Source: Amphirosellinia nigrospora
Lineage: Eukaryota; Ascomycota; Sordariomycetes; Xylariales; Xylariaceae
DNA: 64,000 bases
Assembly (NCBI GenBank): GCA_004123355.1
Contig: SCHM01000004.1
Location: 2,356,001 to 2,420,000 of the forward strand
Direction: 5' to 3'
Below the pieces are notes generated by a model. That model ran no database searches. It was given only the letters and a program-made list of their open reading frames with translations, and was not told the origin of the DNA. Shown here in pieces: positions 28,501 to 39,210 of the stretch (its first letter is position 1; each line of letters begins with the position of its first letter). Position numbers and translations under genes: made by a program.

Positions 28501-29438
28501 ACATAGTTATTTTCTACGTGTATGTCCAATTAACCGACAGAGGCAATATGTATGCAAACTCGCAGTTAATTAATCCATGGATGTTTATTAACTGTGTGAA
28601 TCTTGTTGTCATGCGCCGGGCAAGTTTACTAAACTCAGGCACTTAACTTTCACATGTGTTTTCTTGTATTACCCTACATGCTATGATTTCGCGGCTGACT
28701 ATTACTGTAGATATACTAACAGTAGAAAGTTATTTAGGACAAATGTTACACTTCGGTAAACATTTCCATTCTTCCGGTTACACCTATGTAGCTGGTGGTC
28801 CTGGACAAGTAGATCAGGTCTTCAGACCGCTAAAATATCCAGTAAAATATCAATGGCACCCATTCACCAGGCCAATCACGATGGGAAGAGATTTTCTAGT
28901 AAGCCGATATCGCGGTGACTCGCCACTCCAGATTCCCGGGACCCACATGCTGGCCCTTGCCGAACCTGCAGAGACGCCTGGACCAACAGCTGCAAGGGAA
29001 TGAACCAGGGCATGATCTGAGGGCCCTTCAGCACACAATTGGCCGGAAGCAGGGTACTATGGGGCAACCCCACAATGTCTTGGATCTAGAAGTAACCAGG
29101 TACCACAGCAAGAATTGGGAGTTTGGTGGCGCCGAAAACCGCTGAATGGGTAGTTTTTGGATTTTCTTGTCGACTCACCACCCTCGTCATACGCATACTT
29201 ATTCTGTCTTTTGCGACGTTGATCTCGTGGGCCGGTTCGACCCAGAATAGTTTCTTTTACTATTTTATTATCATATTGGGAGCTTGAAAATTGGTGTCTA
29301 AGACCACAGACATACGATTGATACGCTACGGCGTTTGCTCTGCCCGCTGCCTCTGCTCCTGCGCCCCAGCTTCTTGGTCCTCGGCTGGTTGGCTTCCCAA
29401 ACAAAAATCTCCCCTCAGTCCTTAGTCCTAGTTCCACA
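25526..29438. other. 3.9-kb gene-poor spacer upstream of ILV2
   Basis: No gene recognised on either strand. The 28.0-28.7 kb part is AT-richer with scattered TACCTA/TAGGTA words. Open frames at 26899-27183, 27627-27971 and 28656-29003 lack ATG starts, family motifs or splice support. A minus-strand frame at 29057-29608 overlaps the ILV2 promoter and first exon and is treated as a shadow. The last kilobase should contain the ILV2 promoter. Confidence 0.5.
28916..28922 (+). promoter_or_regulatory. Possible Cpc1/Gcn4-type site upstream of ILV2
   Basis: TGACTCG matches six of seven bases of the TGASTCA element bound by the general amino-acid control factor (Gcn4/Cpc1). A second six-of-seven match, CGACTCA, lies at 29171-29177. 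Branched-chain biosynthesis genes are commonly under this control, but such short near-matches also occur by chance. Confidence 0.2.
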
Positions 29439-31723
29439 ATGCTTCGATCGAGACAAGCTGCCAAGGCCGTCAGGGCTCTGACGCAAACCTCGCGACAGTG
29501 CCAACGATCTTTACCGCCTCTCCTATTGCCTCTGCCGTACGAATCACAAAGTCGCCTGGTGCTGTGAGGAATCAGACCACAGCAGCACAACCAACGACGT
29601 AAGTCCATGATATTTGGTTTGGCTTAGCCAGACTTGTTAAGCCTTCCTCTACATGAGCTCAATCATCATCTAACTAATTGAGCGTAAAGTCAGGCGAGAG
29701 ATACCCCCGCGTCTACGTTTAATACTGCCGATGCAGACGGTCGCCGTCATGTACAGCCATTGGTCAATACAGGCGCTCCTGAAATGGATGAATCGTATGT
29801 TTCCCCCCTATTTGTGGCAGATAAGAGTCTGAGTGTGACTGACATGGTGATAGCCTCGTCGGGAAAACAGGAGGAGAGATCTTTCATGAGATGATGCTAA
29901 GACATAATGTTAAACATATATGTAAGTTATTTCACCTATAATTCGACCATCGCAGTTTCTTATAGTGATTTGTAGTCGGCTACCCTGGCGGAGCGATCCT
30001 CCCCGTCTACGATGCGATATTCAATTCGAAGCATTTCGATTTCATCCTGCCGAAACACGAACAGGGTGCTGGACATATGGCCCAGGGTTACGCTCGCGCT
30101 TCTGGTAAGCCTGGCGTTGTCCTAGTCACATCTGGCCCCGGAGCCACGAACGTCATAACCCCAATGCAGGATGCCTTGTCAGACGGAACGCCGATGGTTG
30201 TTTTTCCTGGCCAGGTTGTCACCTCGGCTATCGGTAGCGACGCATTCCAAGAGGCAGACGTCATTGGCATTTCGAGAGCTTGCACGAAGTGGAACGTAAT
30301 GGTGAAGAATATTGCCGAGCTGCCCGCCGCATAAATGAAGCCTTCGAGATTGCAACATCAGGTCGTCCAGGTCCAGTCCTTGTCGATTTACCCAAAGATG
30401 TCACCGCAAGCATTTTGAGAAAGGCTATCCCCAAACATCTGCCCTACCCGGCTTGCCAAGTGCTGCCTCACGTTCTCTCATAGAAGCCACACAGAAACAG
30501 CTTCAGGCTTCTCTAGCTCGCGTTGGGGACCTTATTAATATCGCAAAGCGGCCCGTGATATATGCCGGTCACGGCATAATTACCTCAGAGAATGGGCCTG
30601 AGCTTCTTAAGGCTCTTGCAGACAAGGCGTCGATACCTGTAACCACCACCCTACATGGTCTAGGGGCCTTCGACGAGCTCGACGAAAAGTCTCTATACAT
30701 GCTCGGCATGCATGGCTCCGCCTTTGCTAATATGGCTATGCAAGAAGCCGACCTCATCATCGCTTTGGGTAGCCGGTTTGACGACCGTGTGACACTCAAT
30801 ATCTCCAAGTTCGCTCCTGCCGCAAAAGCTGCCGCAGCAGAAGGCCGGGGCGGCATCGTTCACTTTGAAATTATGCCAAAGAACATCAATAAGGTCGTTC
30901 AGGCAACTGAAGCCATTGAGGGCGATGTATCAAAGAACTTGACACAGCTGCTTCCGCATGTCAAGATAGCTAGCATGACAGATCGTAAGGAATGGTTTGA
31001 TATGATCAAGTCCTGGAAAGAGAAGTGGCCAATGAACGCCTTCGAGCGCACTGAGAGGCCAGGGATGATCAAGCCTCAGGTTCTTATCGAGCACCTGAGC
31101 AACTTGACCGCGGACCGGAAGCGAGAAACTATTATCACAACTGGAGTAGGACAACACCAGATGTGGACGGCACAACACTTCAGATGGCGCTATCCCGAAC
31201 GATGATTACATCCGGTGGATTAGGTACCATGGGATATGGACTACCTGCTGCGATCGGCGCCAAGGTCGCTCGGCCCGATGCTCTGGTCATTGATATTGAT
31301 GGTGATGCATCTTTCAACATGACCCTTACCGAGCTTTCCACCGCCGCACAGTTCAACATTGGCATCAAGGTTATCGTTTTGAATAACGAGGAGCAAGGCA
31401 TGGTCACGCAATGGCAAAACCTCTTCTACGAAGACCGCTACGCGCATACTCACCAGAAGAATCCTGATTTCATGAAGCTTGCTGATGCCATGGGTGTCCA
31501 ACACAGGAGACTAATCAAGCCCGAAGACACTCATGATTGTCTTCAGTGGCTCATTGAAACCGACGGTCCCGCTCTCCTTGAAGTCATGACTGACAAGAAG
31601 GTACCGGTCCTACCTATGGTTCCCACTGGTGCCGGCCTACACGAATTTCTTGTCTGGGATGGAGAGAAGGACAAAAAGCGTCGGGAATTGATGCGGTCAC
31701 GAACCGGTGGCCTACACGGTTAA
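29439..31723 (+). CDS. ILV2: Acetolactate synthase catalytic subunit
   Basis: Thiamine-diphosphate enzyme that condenses pyruvate with pyruvate or 2-oxobutyrate, the first common step of valine, leucine and isoleucine synthesis, in mitochondria; also the target of sulfonylurea-type inhibitors. Exons: 29439-29598, 29690-29794, 29854-29921 and 29976-31723. An Arg/Ala/Ser-rich N-terminus fits a mitochondrial targeting peptide. Marks: [34 protein letters not shown] with the ThDP-activating Glu, [51 protein letters not shown] and the ThDP/Mg motif GDASFNMT...[14 protein letters not shown]. The frame breaks at 29510-29512 (TTT), 30323-30325 (CCC), about 30450 and 31194-31196 (CCC). Restoring one base at each gives 695 codons, the expected size. 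The break pattern argues for sequencing error, not loss. Confidence 0.95.
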
Positions 31724-32098
31724 GTGCTTTGACTGGGGATTGTTGCATACGCGTTCGGAGTTCTGTCTTGCTCTTCTTTATCTCTTTTTTCCTTGTCATA
31801 CCACTATGGAGGTGGAAATTCATGGACCATGAACAAACATCGGAAAGGTGTCCAAAAGGTCGGGGGTATTAAAATGTATCTGTATATCTCGCAACTAGCT
31901 TCCGCTTTTCGCGGATACGGCGGCATCAACCGGTCGCAGGCGTATCCAACTATATGTGTATCTTATTCCCACGAGGTTCAAAATGAATCAACCAGGTCGG
32001 CGGCGTTGGATGTGTACACCGCACCGCACCAACGCATTGATACGCAAACTGAACGTTTTGTTTTGCTATGTGACTCGTCCCCTTATTCCAAAGCGTGC
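31724..32098. other. Convergent 3' region
   Basis: Spacer between the 3' ends of ILV2 (+) and the small secreted protein gene (-). No gene seen. Confidence 0.6.
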
Positions 32099-32573
32099 CT
32101 ACTTAGTGATCCCAATAGCGGCGCAGGAATAGCTATGTTTTTTATCTGCCAACATGTTACAAATCCGGATACACTCAACCTTTGGCTTGCCTTGGGGCAC
32201 ATAGCTAGTCAGGTCGAAACACGGCGAATACATTCTTGCGACCGGATCTCCATAACAGGAGCCTCCGTCCTCTGTACTTTCGGAGAACCCGTACCACCGC
32301 CAGATGCCATCATTCGCTGTTGTTATGTAAACGCTCTGCGTCGTGTTTCCCACTATTCGGGATCATTTGTATTAGCTCGTGTTTTATCGGGCTTGGTCGT
32401 GTTGATTAGGTGAGCATCGGACTTACTCTTGATCTGGTACCTCTTAGAGCCAATCCAGGCGTGATTAAGCTTGCATCGCATCCTGGCTTATCGAACTCGA
32501 AGGCTACCTGGTTTCTCCAGGCGGCGGCGATGGTGCTGAACGTGGTGAGAGTTAATACGTTTGTTAGCTTCAT
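32099..32573 (-). CDS. Small secreted protein with six cysteines (candidate effector)
   Basis: A 128-aa protein not recognised from any family. Exon 1 (32573-32441) encodes a classical signal peptide, MKLTNVLTLTTFSTIAAA, then WRNQVAFEFDKPGCDAS. An 88-base intron (32353-32440) starts GTACCAG and ends GAATAG, joining in phase 1. Exon 2 (32352-32099) encodes the rest and ends at TAG. The mature chain holds six Cys (one from exon 1, five from exon 2), enough for three disulfides, plus IWRWYGF. There is no membrane anchor or GPI signal. The frame is intact with a consistent splice, which supports a real gene. It sits alone between two primary-metabolism genes. Size, secretion and cysteines are those of fungal small secreted proteins, but a host-directed role is inference. 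Confidence 0.7.
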
Positions 32574-33769
32574 AGTGATCGTTTCGAACGACTCGATGTT
32601 GATTCCAAATGTCGAACAGCCATTCTTTGGTAGGCGCAGCGGCCGGCTTTAATCTTCTATTCACTGGCTTCTCGTTTGACAAAGATGCTATAAGGATTCA
32701 ATTTTACTTCCGTGAGTTGGGCCTGACAATGAAGGCTAGGGCGGCGGTACGCGGTTTCTACTTGAGAGCATAAAGAGAATGCGATTGTATATATCGCTAT
32801 GCAATCTTTGAATCTTCTAGTTACTTGATCTCTTCATTTCCCGTCCTCCTTTCCCAGGTTGTCTACTTTTACCTCCTTTGATTCGAATACTTGGCGACGG
32901 GGGTCACAGGGTGGTTTACTTCTCTTTGAAGGTGCCTGATCAAGTTTCAAGGTTGGAAGGGTTTAAATAAAAACTTAGGACTAGTGATTGTCTTTATGCT
33001 CGGACACCTAATTATAGCCCATGATATAAATATCAACTTATCTTTGTGCCATCCAAATTACAAGCGATTTTTCTTTATCGAGCCGCGTAGATAGGTGGTG
33101 ACATTGCATCATATGCTAAAATTTATACGGCCCCTTTGGGACAAATTGTAGATCGGTATCTCATAGCTAACCCCGCCAAGACAGGGGAGCAGGGGAGCGG
33201 GGTGAGAAGGATTTTCTACCTCCTCCAAAGCGTGTAAGCCATTTGATACGCAAGTTATTAAGACATCGAACTACCTGACATAGGCCTTAGGTAAAGAGAA
33301 TTTGAGAGGCTAAATGGATACGAAACCATTGACCCCAATTTGGAGAAAATAGTGCTGAAGGCCAATGACTGGACTGGTGCGGGTTGTGCGCGGACTGGGG
33401 GTTGGTGGGGTGGTTCGAAAGCCATGACGCCTGTGGAAATGCCCCTCAATTTGGCCGGATTCCTCAAGATGGGTTGAGCCGAATCGAAAGGTTTCACGAG
33501 ACTTCCACGAGACTTCCTCCTCACTTCATTTCCTGAATTCCGGTCCACTGAATTTCCTACCGGCAATCATAGCGAATACATCTACTGTGAACCCTGAAAA
33601 GACTATTTAGAGGCATAGGCAGGAAGTTTCGACGTAGAAAGCGGGGTGTCTTGTCTTTGGTTTCCCGCCCCGCGTGCATTACATCTCGCATCGCATCGGA
33701 GAGCTTAAATTGACTGGGACCTGGCACCCTCATTCGTTACTTACACACACCTACATCTCTACATTCAAG
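32574..33769. other. Divergent promoter region
   Basis: Between the small secreted protein gene (-) and GAL1 (+). No gene seen. The frame at 33258-33566 (-) has no family feature. Confidence 0.5.
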
Positions 33770-35369
33770 ATGTCTGGACCCGTGCCTTCTGTCGCTGCCC
33801 TGCACGACATTTACACGACACAGGCCCTGGCAGACCAGGGGGTTCGATGGAACGGCCTCCTCGAGAAGTTCCAGGCGCACTATGGCAGCCCCGCGCAATT
33901 CGTCGCGCGATCGCCGGGTCGCGTGAACATCATCGGCGAACACATCGATTACTCTCTGTACCCTTGCCTGCCTATGGCCATCACCCCGGACGTCATCATC
34001 GCCGTGTCGACCGACGTTACCCTGCTGTTGACGGAACGTATAAAATCAAGATCGCAAACGTCGACGAACAACGGTTCCCGACCCGCGAGTTCGACATCCC
34101 CCACTCCGAGGTCGAGATCGATGCGACAAAGCATGAGTGGACCAATTACTTCAAGTCGGGCTTGAGGGGCGCCCTGGAGCTGCTGAGGAAGAAACACGGC
34201 GCGGATTTCAAGCCTAGTAGCATGCAGGTACTTATGGATGGAACCGTGCCGGCGGGCGGTGGTTTGAGCTCAAGCGCCGCCTTCGTTAGTGCCAGTGCGC
34301 TGGCTGTCATGGTTGCGAATGGCGAGACCAATATTGACAAGAAGGACCTGACCGAGGTTGCCATTGTTAGTGAGCGCGCCGTTGGCGTCAATTCGGGAGG
34401 GTAAGTGGAACTTGAACCATATATATGTTGGTTGCGCTCACATAGGTTCCAGAATGGACCAGTCAGCGTCCGTGTTCGGTGAACGAGGATCTGCTTTGCT
34501 GGTATCTTTCGCGCCCACGCTGTCGGCACGGCCTGTTTTCTTCCCCAAGACAAACCCCGAGTTATGTTTCATGATCGTTCAATCGTTTGTCACTTCTAAC
34601 AAGCAGGTTACCGGGCCTATTCACTATAATCTTCGTGTGGTGGAGGTCAGCATGGCCGCCGCTGTCCTGAATGCCAAGCTTTGCCCTGCAGGCACGAGCT
34701 CCCCAAAGACGCCGGTCCTCTTGGCGTGTCAATCCATGGCTTTCACGATAACTACTTCAAAGGCACCCAAAAGTCAACGACCGAACAGCTCGAGGAGTTG
34801 ATTGAACTTACCAAGAAGACTTTGACTCAGGAACAGGGTTACACAGTTGAGGAAGTTGCTTCTCATATCGGCATCTCGGTCGACGACCTGAAAGCCCGTT
34901 TCATGTCTAGCTTTCCCGTCCGCGGGGAATACTTCAAGCTCCGACAGCGAGCGTTGCATGTATTCACCGAGGCTTTGCGTGTAATCCGGTTTTTATCTCT
35001 GCTCGAGGATCCCGCACAGGCCCCACGTCTGATCATACCGTCGAGTTCAACCAGAAACTTGGAGATCTGATGAATGAGACTCAGGACTCGTGCCGTGATG
35101 TGTACGAGTGCAGTGCCCCGGAAATCGACGAGATATGCAAGATTGCCCGCGAAAATGGTAGCTACGGAAGTCGGCTGACTGGCGCCGGCTGGGGTGGATG
35201 CAGCGTCCACCTCGTGCCTGCAGACAAGGTAGATCAGATTAAGGCGGCCTTGGTGGAGAAGTACTACTCCAAACGACAGGTCTCTGAGAAGGATATGGAG
35301 GGTGCGATTGTTGTCAGCCGGCCTATGAATGGAAGTGCAGTTTTTAAACTCGACGGCGGAAAGATTTAA
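33770..35369 (+). CDS. GAL1: Galactokinase
   Basis: Cytosolic GHMP-family kinase that phosphorylates galactose to galactose 1-phosphate in the Leloir pathway. The ATG at 33770 follows a pyrimidine/ACA-rich leader. Marks: the galactokinase signature [20 protein letters not shown], the ATP loop [40 protein letters not shown] rejoined across a 52-bp intron (34401-34452), and the C-terminal GHMP motif [16 protein letters not shown]. The frame is interrupted at 34020-34022 (CCC), 34680-34682 (TTT) and 35021-35024 (CCCC). One extra base in each run gives 517 codons, the usual fungal length. No GAL7 or GAL10 neighbour is present, as is common in filamentous fungi. Confidence 0.95.
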
Positions 35370-35765
35370 GGGGCTTATACGGTTAGTTTAACTTAAAATC
35401 ATAAGTGAATACTATTGATCTACGATATAGAAGGGCTTAAATATCTTAAAAAACACCACATCAATGCGGAATCATCTTGAAACCAACACGAGCGAGCAAT
35501 CGAGTCAATACCTCGACTCTTCGTGGGCGATCAAGTTCTCACAATTCTAACTACGCTGCAAATTGAACCGACACTGAAATTGTGAAAAATCTGGATGATG
35601 GTATATACTTTTACTAGCTGTATTACAACACCCCAATCATGTCTGGGGAGTTTTTAGAAAAAGGGGTTACAGCCCCCTACTCAACGCCAACCTAGATGCT
35701 CAACAAATGAAACCCAACTGAAAGACATGATATCATCCTAAAATGCAGGACTAATGTGCGCGCTT
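35370..35765. other. Convergent 3' region
   Basis: Between the 3' ends of GAL1 (+) and the small membrane protein gene (-). AT-rich, no gene. Confidence 0.6.
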
Positions 35766-36114
35766 CTATTTTGTCCAGCCCAGGACGTTGAGCAGGCTGT
35801 TTCGAGGGTCGCCGTACGTCTCTACCTTGAGGTCTCTCTTCCTCGCCGCCTCGACCTCGGGCGTGTTTTGCTGGGCGAAGATCTTGTCGAAGCTGTCGGA
35901 TCTCCCGTGGAGTTGCCGGGACACGTAGAGGCCCACGGCGGCGGCGGCTCCTAGCCAGGCGAGGGTGGGTAGCAGGACTCTATGAAGGACAGTTAGTTTT
36001 TCGGTGTGATGTGATGGGTTTCGAATAGATGTGGGTGAATATTTGCGACGTACCTCTTCGCGGCTAGTGCACCGCTCTTGGTGACAATGAGGCTACCGGG
36101 TGTGGTGCCTTCAT
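35766..36114 (-). CDS. Small one-TM protein, about 91 aa
   Basis: Two exons, 36114-36054 and 35979-35766, around a 74-bp intron (GTACGT...TTCATAG). The product begins with a basic/Ser/Thr segment (PGSLIVTKSGALAAKR), followed by one hydrophobic segment (VLLPTLAWLGAAAAVGLYVS). A polar tail ends NSLLNVLGWTK. The layout suits a small mitochondrial-inner-membrane or ER protein, but I do not know the family. The only nearby ATG (36112-36114) is off frame by one base. An extra A in the AA pair at 36110-36111 (TT on +) would fix it and give 92 codons. The coding part is very GC-rich, with consistent third positions, which argues for a real gene. Confidence 0.62.
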
Positions 36115-37880
36115 GGCAACGTGCATGCGCATTGATGGTTGCATGATGTGATTTGTTTGTGGTTGTGTAAGGTAGATGAGGTGCGGTTACAGTGAGGTTG
36201 TACCACTATCAAGAGTCGAATGTGTGTAATTTATGTGACACTGACAAGAGAGTAGATGATATGATGACCTATATGGCCTATAAACTATTTCTTTTTGATT
36301 TTGTGTGAATGGTTGTATTGTGATACCGATTGCTGTGATGGTGTGGAACGGAAGCCATCACGACAGACGGGCGGCATCATGACGCACATAATATACACCT
36401 CCCCAATTACGAGTATTTACTGAGTCAATGAGTCCTAACCCAAAATTTCCCTCGTTTGCTGAGAGCGTCATTCTAGCAAATTTCCCGGTGGCCTGAATAC
36501 GCCGACCTGATCACGATACTACGGAGCGTATAAGGTGATGTCTGGGCCGGCACCCCCGAGAATGCCGCACGGCGCACAGCGGTCTGGGTAGGGGTATCCA
36601 CACCCAAGGCCAGTGACAGGGCGGGTGAGCCGTCCTGTTGGGTCTAGCTGAAATCCTACCAACGGGGTACTGACCTGACGGTGGCACCACTTTTACGCTT
36701 CTTCTGGCAAACAGCCCTCTTTTCCCTTCCAGCTGTCCGAATATGTACCTAACATGGTCGATAACCCACTCCTCGTGGGCTGTCTTGGGTAGTGACCAGG
36801 CCTAATGTTCTGCCGCCCAAGCCTTATTCGGGTCCCGGTATGTTTTCGCGATTGAACGACTCGTTTTTTTTCGTCTCATCGACGTCACTGAGCCGCACAC
36901 GTACGCGATACGCGAGCGACCGGAATCATGTTCGTAGTGTATCGCGCCGCTCCCCATTCATTCATTCCGAGACCATCGGGAGGGATGTTTCTAATTCGGG
37001 CTCTCTCATTGGCTGCCTAGGTTGAGCTGTCATCTCTCATCAGGCGACGTCCATCGAATGTTATTCGACTTCGTCCGTAGGAATACGACGGCGATGCTCC
37101 ATGGTGAACCGGCTGCCGTTGGTTATCTGGATTCGGTCGACTCTCTCTGCTTGACTAGTTGTTAGTTGATCGCGTGGATGTGTGCTGTTTTCATAATCGC
37201 GACTCGGAAATGTACGGCACAGTGGTAAGGTGAGGATATCGTTTTCAATGTCGATCTCGGCGTGAGTAGGAAGACCCCACGAGGTAAAGCGACTCAGGCG
37301 TTAAGCTCTCAAGATACCCTTGGTGTAAGCAATGATGTTGGGGGCTTGATAGTGTGTCACCACCACCTAAGTGTTTTAGTGTATACTCGACAAGCTTTCT
37401 GTTGGGTAATTCCCATGCCTTTACACCTACCGTCAGAGGTTCGAACCCATCTAATTTCGCTGCCTCTCGCGTTTGAGGACGATTCTTGAACCAATGCACG
37501 TTATGTTGCTCATCACATAATGCTAATGAACCATTCCCGTTTTTTGTTAACGTCTGCCTTTCCTAGTAACTGTTGTATCAAGCAACATACTCATGTTCTC
37601 TAGAAAGGCACAGGATATGACTTCCTTTCGAGTTACAAGATAATTACGTTATGGCGGTCTCTCTTGGAGCCTACGATACTGGAGATGCCGCGTTATTACG
37701 GCTCTTGATTATTTTATGAGACAAATGAGATATAGTACAGGACATATGTTTTTAGTTTACGGAAGCTCAAAGGCTAATACATTATAGACAATGAAGATTT
37801 CTCGAAAGCTTGTACAAGTTCTAGCTTAGTACATTATCGTGAACGCGGCGCTGCTATCGTTCCCCAACACAAGATTTCGT
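36115..37880. other. 1.8-kb spacer without recognised gene
   Basis: Contains the promoter of the small one-TM gene and the 3' side of the expansin gene. Frames at 36792-37025 (+) and 37245-37499 (-) show no family features. A GGTTCGAACC palindrome at about 37438-37447 resembles a tRNA T-loop but cannot be folded into a tRNA. Confidence 0.5.
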
Positions 37881-38605
37881 TTAGAAATTCGAGCCAGCCG
37901 TTATATACGTATCCGGAGCCGTATTGATATTGTTGACAACCACGGTGTTTCCAGACTCGCCGGTAACACGGACGGTGATGATGTCCGTCCTAAACCCGCT
38001 GGAGTACTCGAAGAAGTTGTAGTCTTGTCGCGACGTCTGCGTCCACGTCGAGCCCCCGTCCGTGCTCACCTCGAGCGAGGTGACGGCTTCGTTGGCGTTC
38101 ACGACCTGCATGGAGAACCACCACTGCGAGACGCCGGTCTTGAAGTGGAGGACGAGCGGGGACGAGATCGGGCAGTCCACGAATTCGTACGATGTGGGCA
38201 GCAGACCTTGGCCCAAGGGCGCGAAGACCGCGAACGCGTCTTCGAAAAGATCGAGGTGGCCTACTTCGCATTCGGGGCACTTGTCGACGACCTGGCGAAC
38301 ATGTTAGCACTCGAGACGCGGATACATATGTTAGGAATAAGAAAACAGATTTATAGACTGACCATGGCAGTGATCGTTTTACCGTTCGCAGTAACTTGCA
38401 TGCATTGACCGCAATGCGCCGCAGAGTCCCATGCCTGTCCTGAAAATGCCGTACCATATACTCCCGCTGGGAGTGTATAGGTGCTGAAGGAACAATCTCC
38501 TCCATTCAAGTTGCCTCCGTAAAATGTCGACGTTCCCGTCACGCCGGCCATCACAGCTGGCACAGCCAGCATGGCGAGGATCGCAGTACTGCCGGCAGTC
38601 TTCAT
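37881..38605 (-). CDS. Secreted two-domain expansin-like protein
   Basis: Secreted, non-hydrolytic cell-wall-loosening protein of the expansin type, 217 aa, close to bacterial EXLX1-like proteins. Exons 38605-38363 and 38291-37881 join in phase 0. A signal peptide (MKTAGSTAILAMLAVPAVMA) precedes domain 1, a double-psi beta-barrel: GTSTFYGGNLNGGDCSF, HCGQCMQVTANGKT, VVDKCPECEVGHLDL (the Asp of GHLDL corresponds to the conserved expansin acid) and FAVFAPLGQGLLPTSYEFVDCP. Domain 2 resembles the CBM63 sandwich: FKTGVSQWWFSMQVVNAN, with adjacent Trp residues for flat polysaccharide binding, then VRVTGESGNTVVV. The frame is intact. It probably acts on plant or fungal wall polysaccharide. Confidence 0.88.
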
Positions 38606-39210
38606 CTTTGGTCACTCCGGAAAGGGGATAGAATTGGATATTACGAGTCGAAAGTCTACATTACAACGCACGAACAGCGGCATCTTTTTATTTTATACCA
38701 ACATTACCCGTAAGCATCATTAAGGGGCGCCCCGCAGCCAATCTACGAACTTGTCTAGTTGAAGACGAATCCGTGGCATATTAAGGAGTCCGGTATGCAC
38801 GAGTCGACCAGATGAACCCCCGTGATCATTTAGCGTAGATTAACACAACGTAATCGAGGCTTCGACCGGGTCCCCGGGTTCTTGCGTTCCTGTAATTTAC
38901 CTCAAACGGCATCTCCACTTACAGGGGCCCTTTGGTCATTTGGTTGAGAGGTGGGAGATCCGGGTCGATAAGCCGAAGCTAATAGACACTCTAACCAGGA
39001 TAGCGGCATCGGTGCACGCGTACGTGATATATAGTGGTGTATAAACCCCATTGCCCTAAGATCTGTACTAAGATCTTCCTTCCTCTTTCATCACGGCATA
39101 CAGACCTAATACTACACTACTCGTAGTAAGCCACAATAAGTATCCAGAACGTGCTCGAGCTTCGGCTTGCTTGTATAGGGCAATGGTTGTCATGAATTGT
39201 CGTCTACCGC
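38606..39210. other. Spacer between expansin and the DUF3176 gene
   Basis: Expansin promoter and the 3' end of the DUF3176 gene. No gene seen. Confidence 0.6.

Noticed and set aside
29057-29608. 183-codon minus-strand frame
   Set aside because: It overlaps the ILV2 promoter and first exon antisense and has no family feature, so it is treated as a shadow.
31793-32413. 206-codon plus-strand frame
   Set aside because: It starts at a non-ATG codon and is antisense to the spliced small secreted protein gene, which has the better gene structure.
37425-37460. tRNA-like T-loop GGTTCGAACC
   Set aside because: The T stem has mismatches on both strands, and no matching acceptor, D or anticodon arms can be folded around it.
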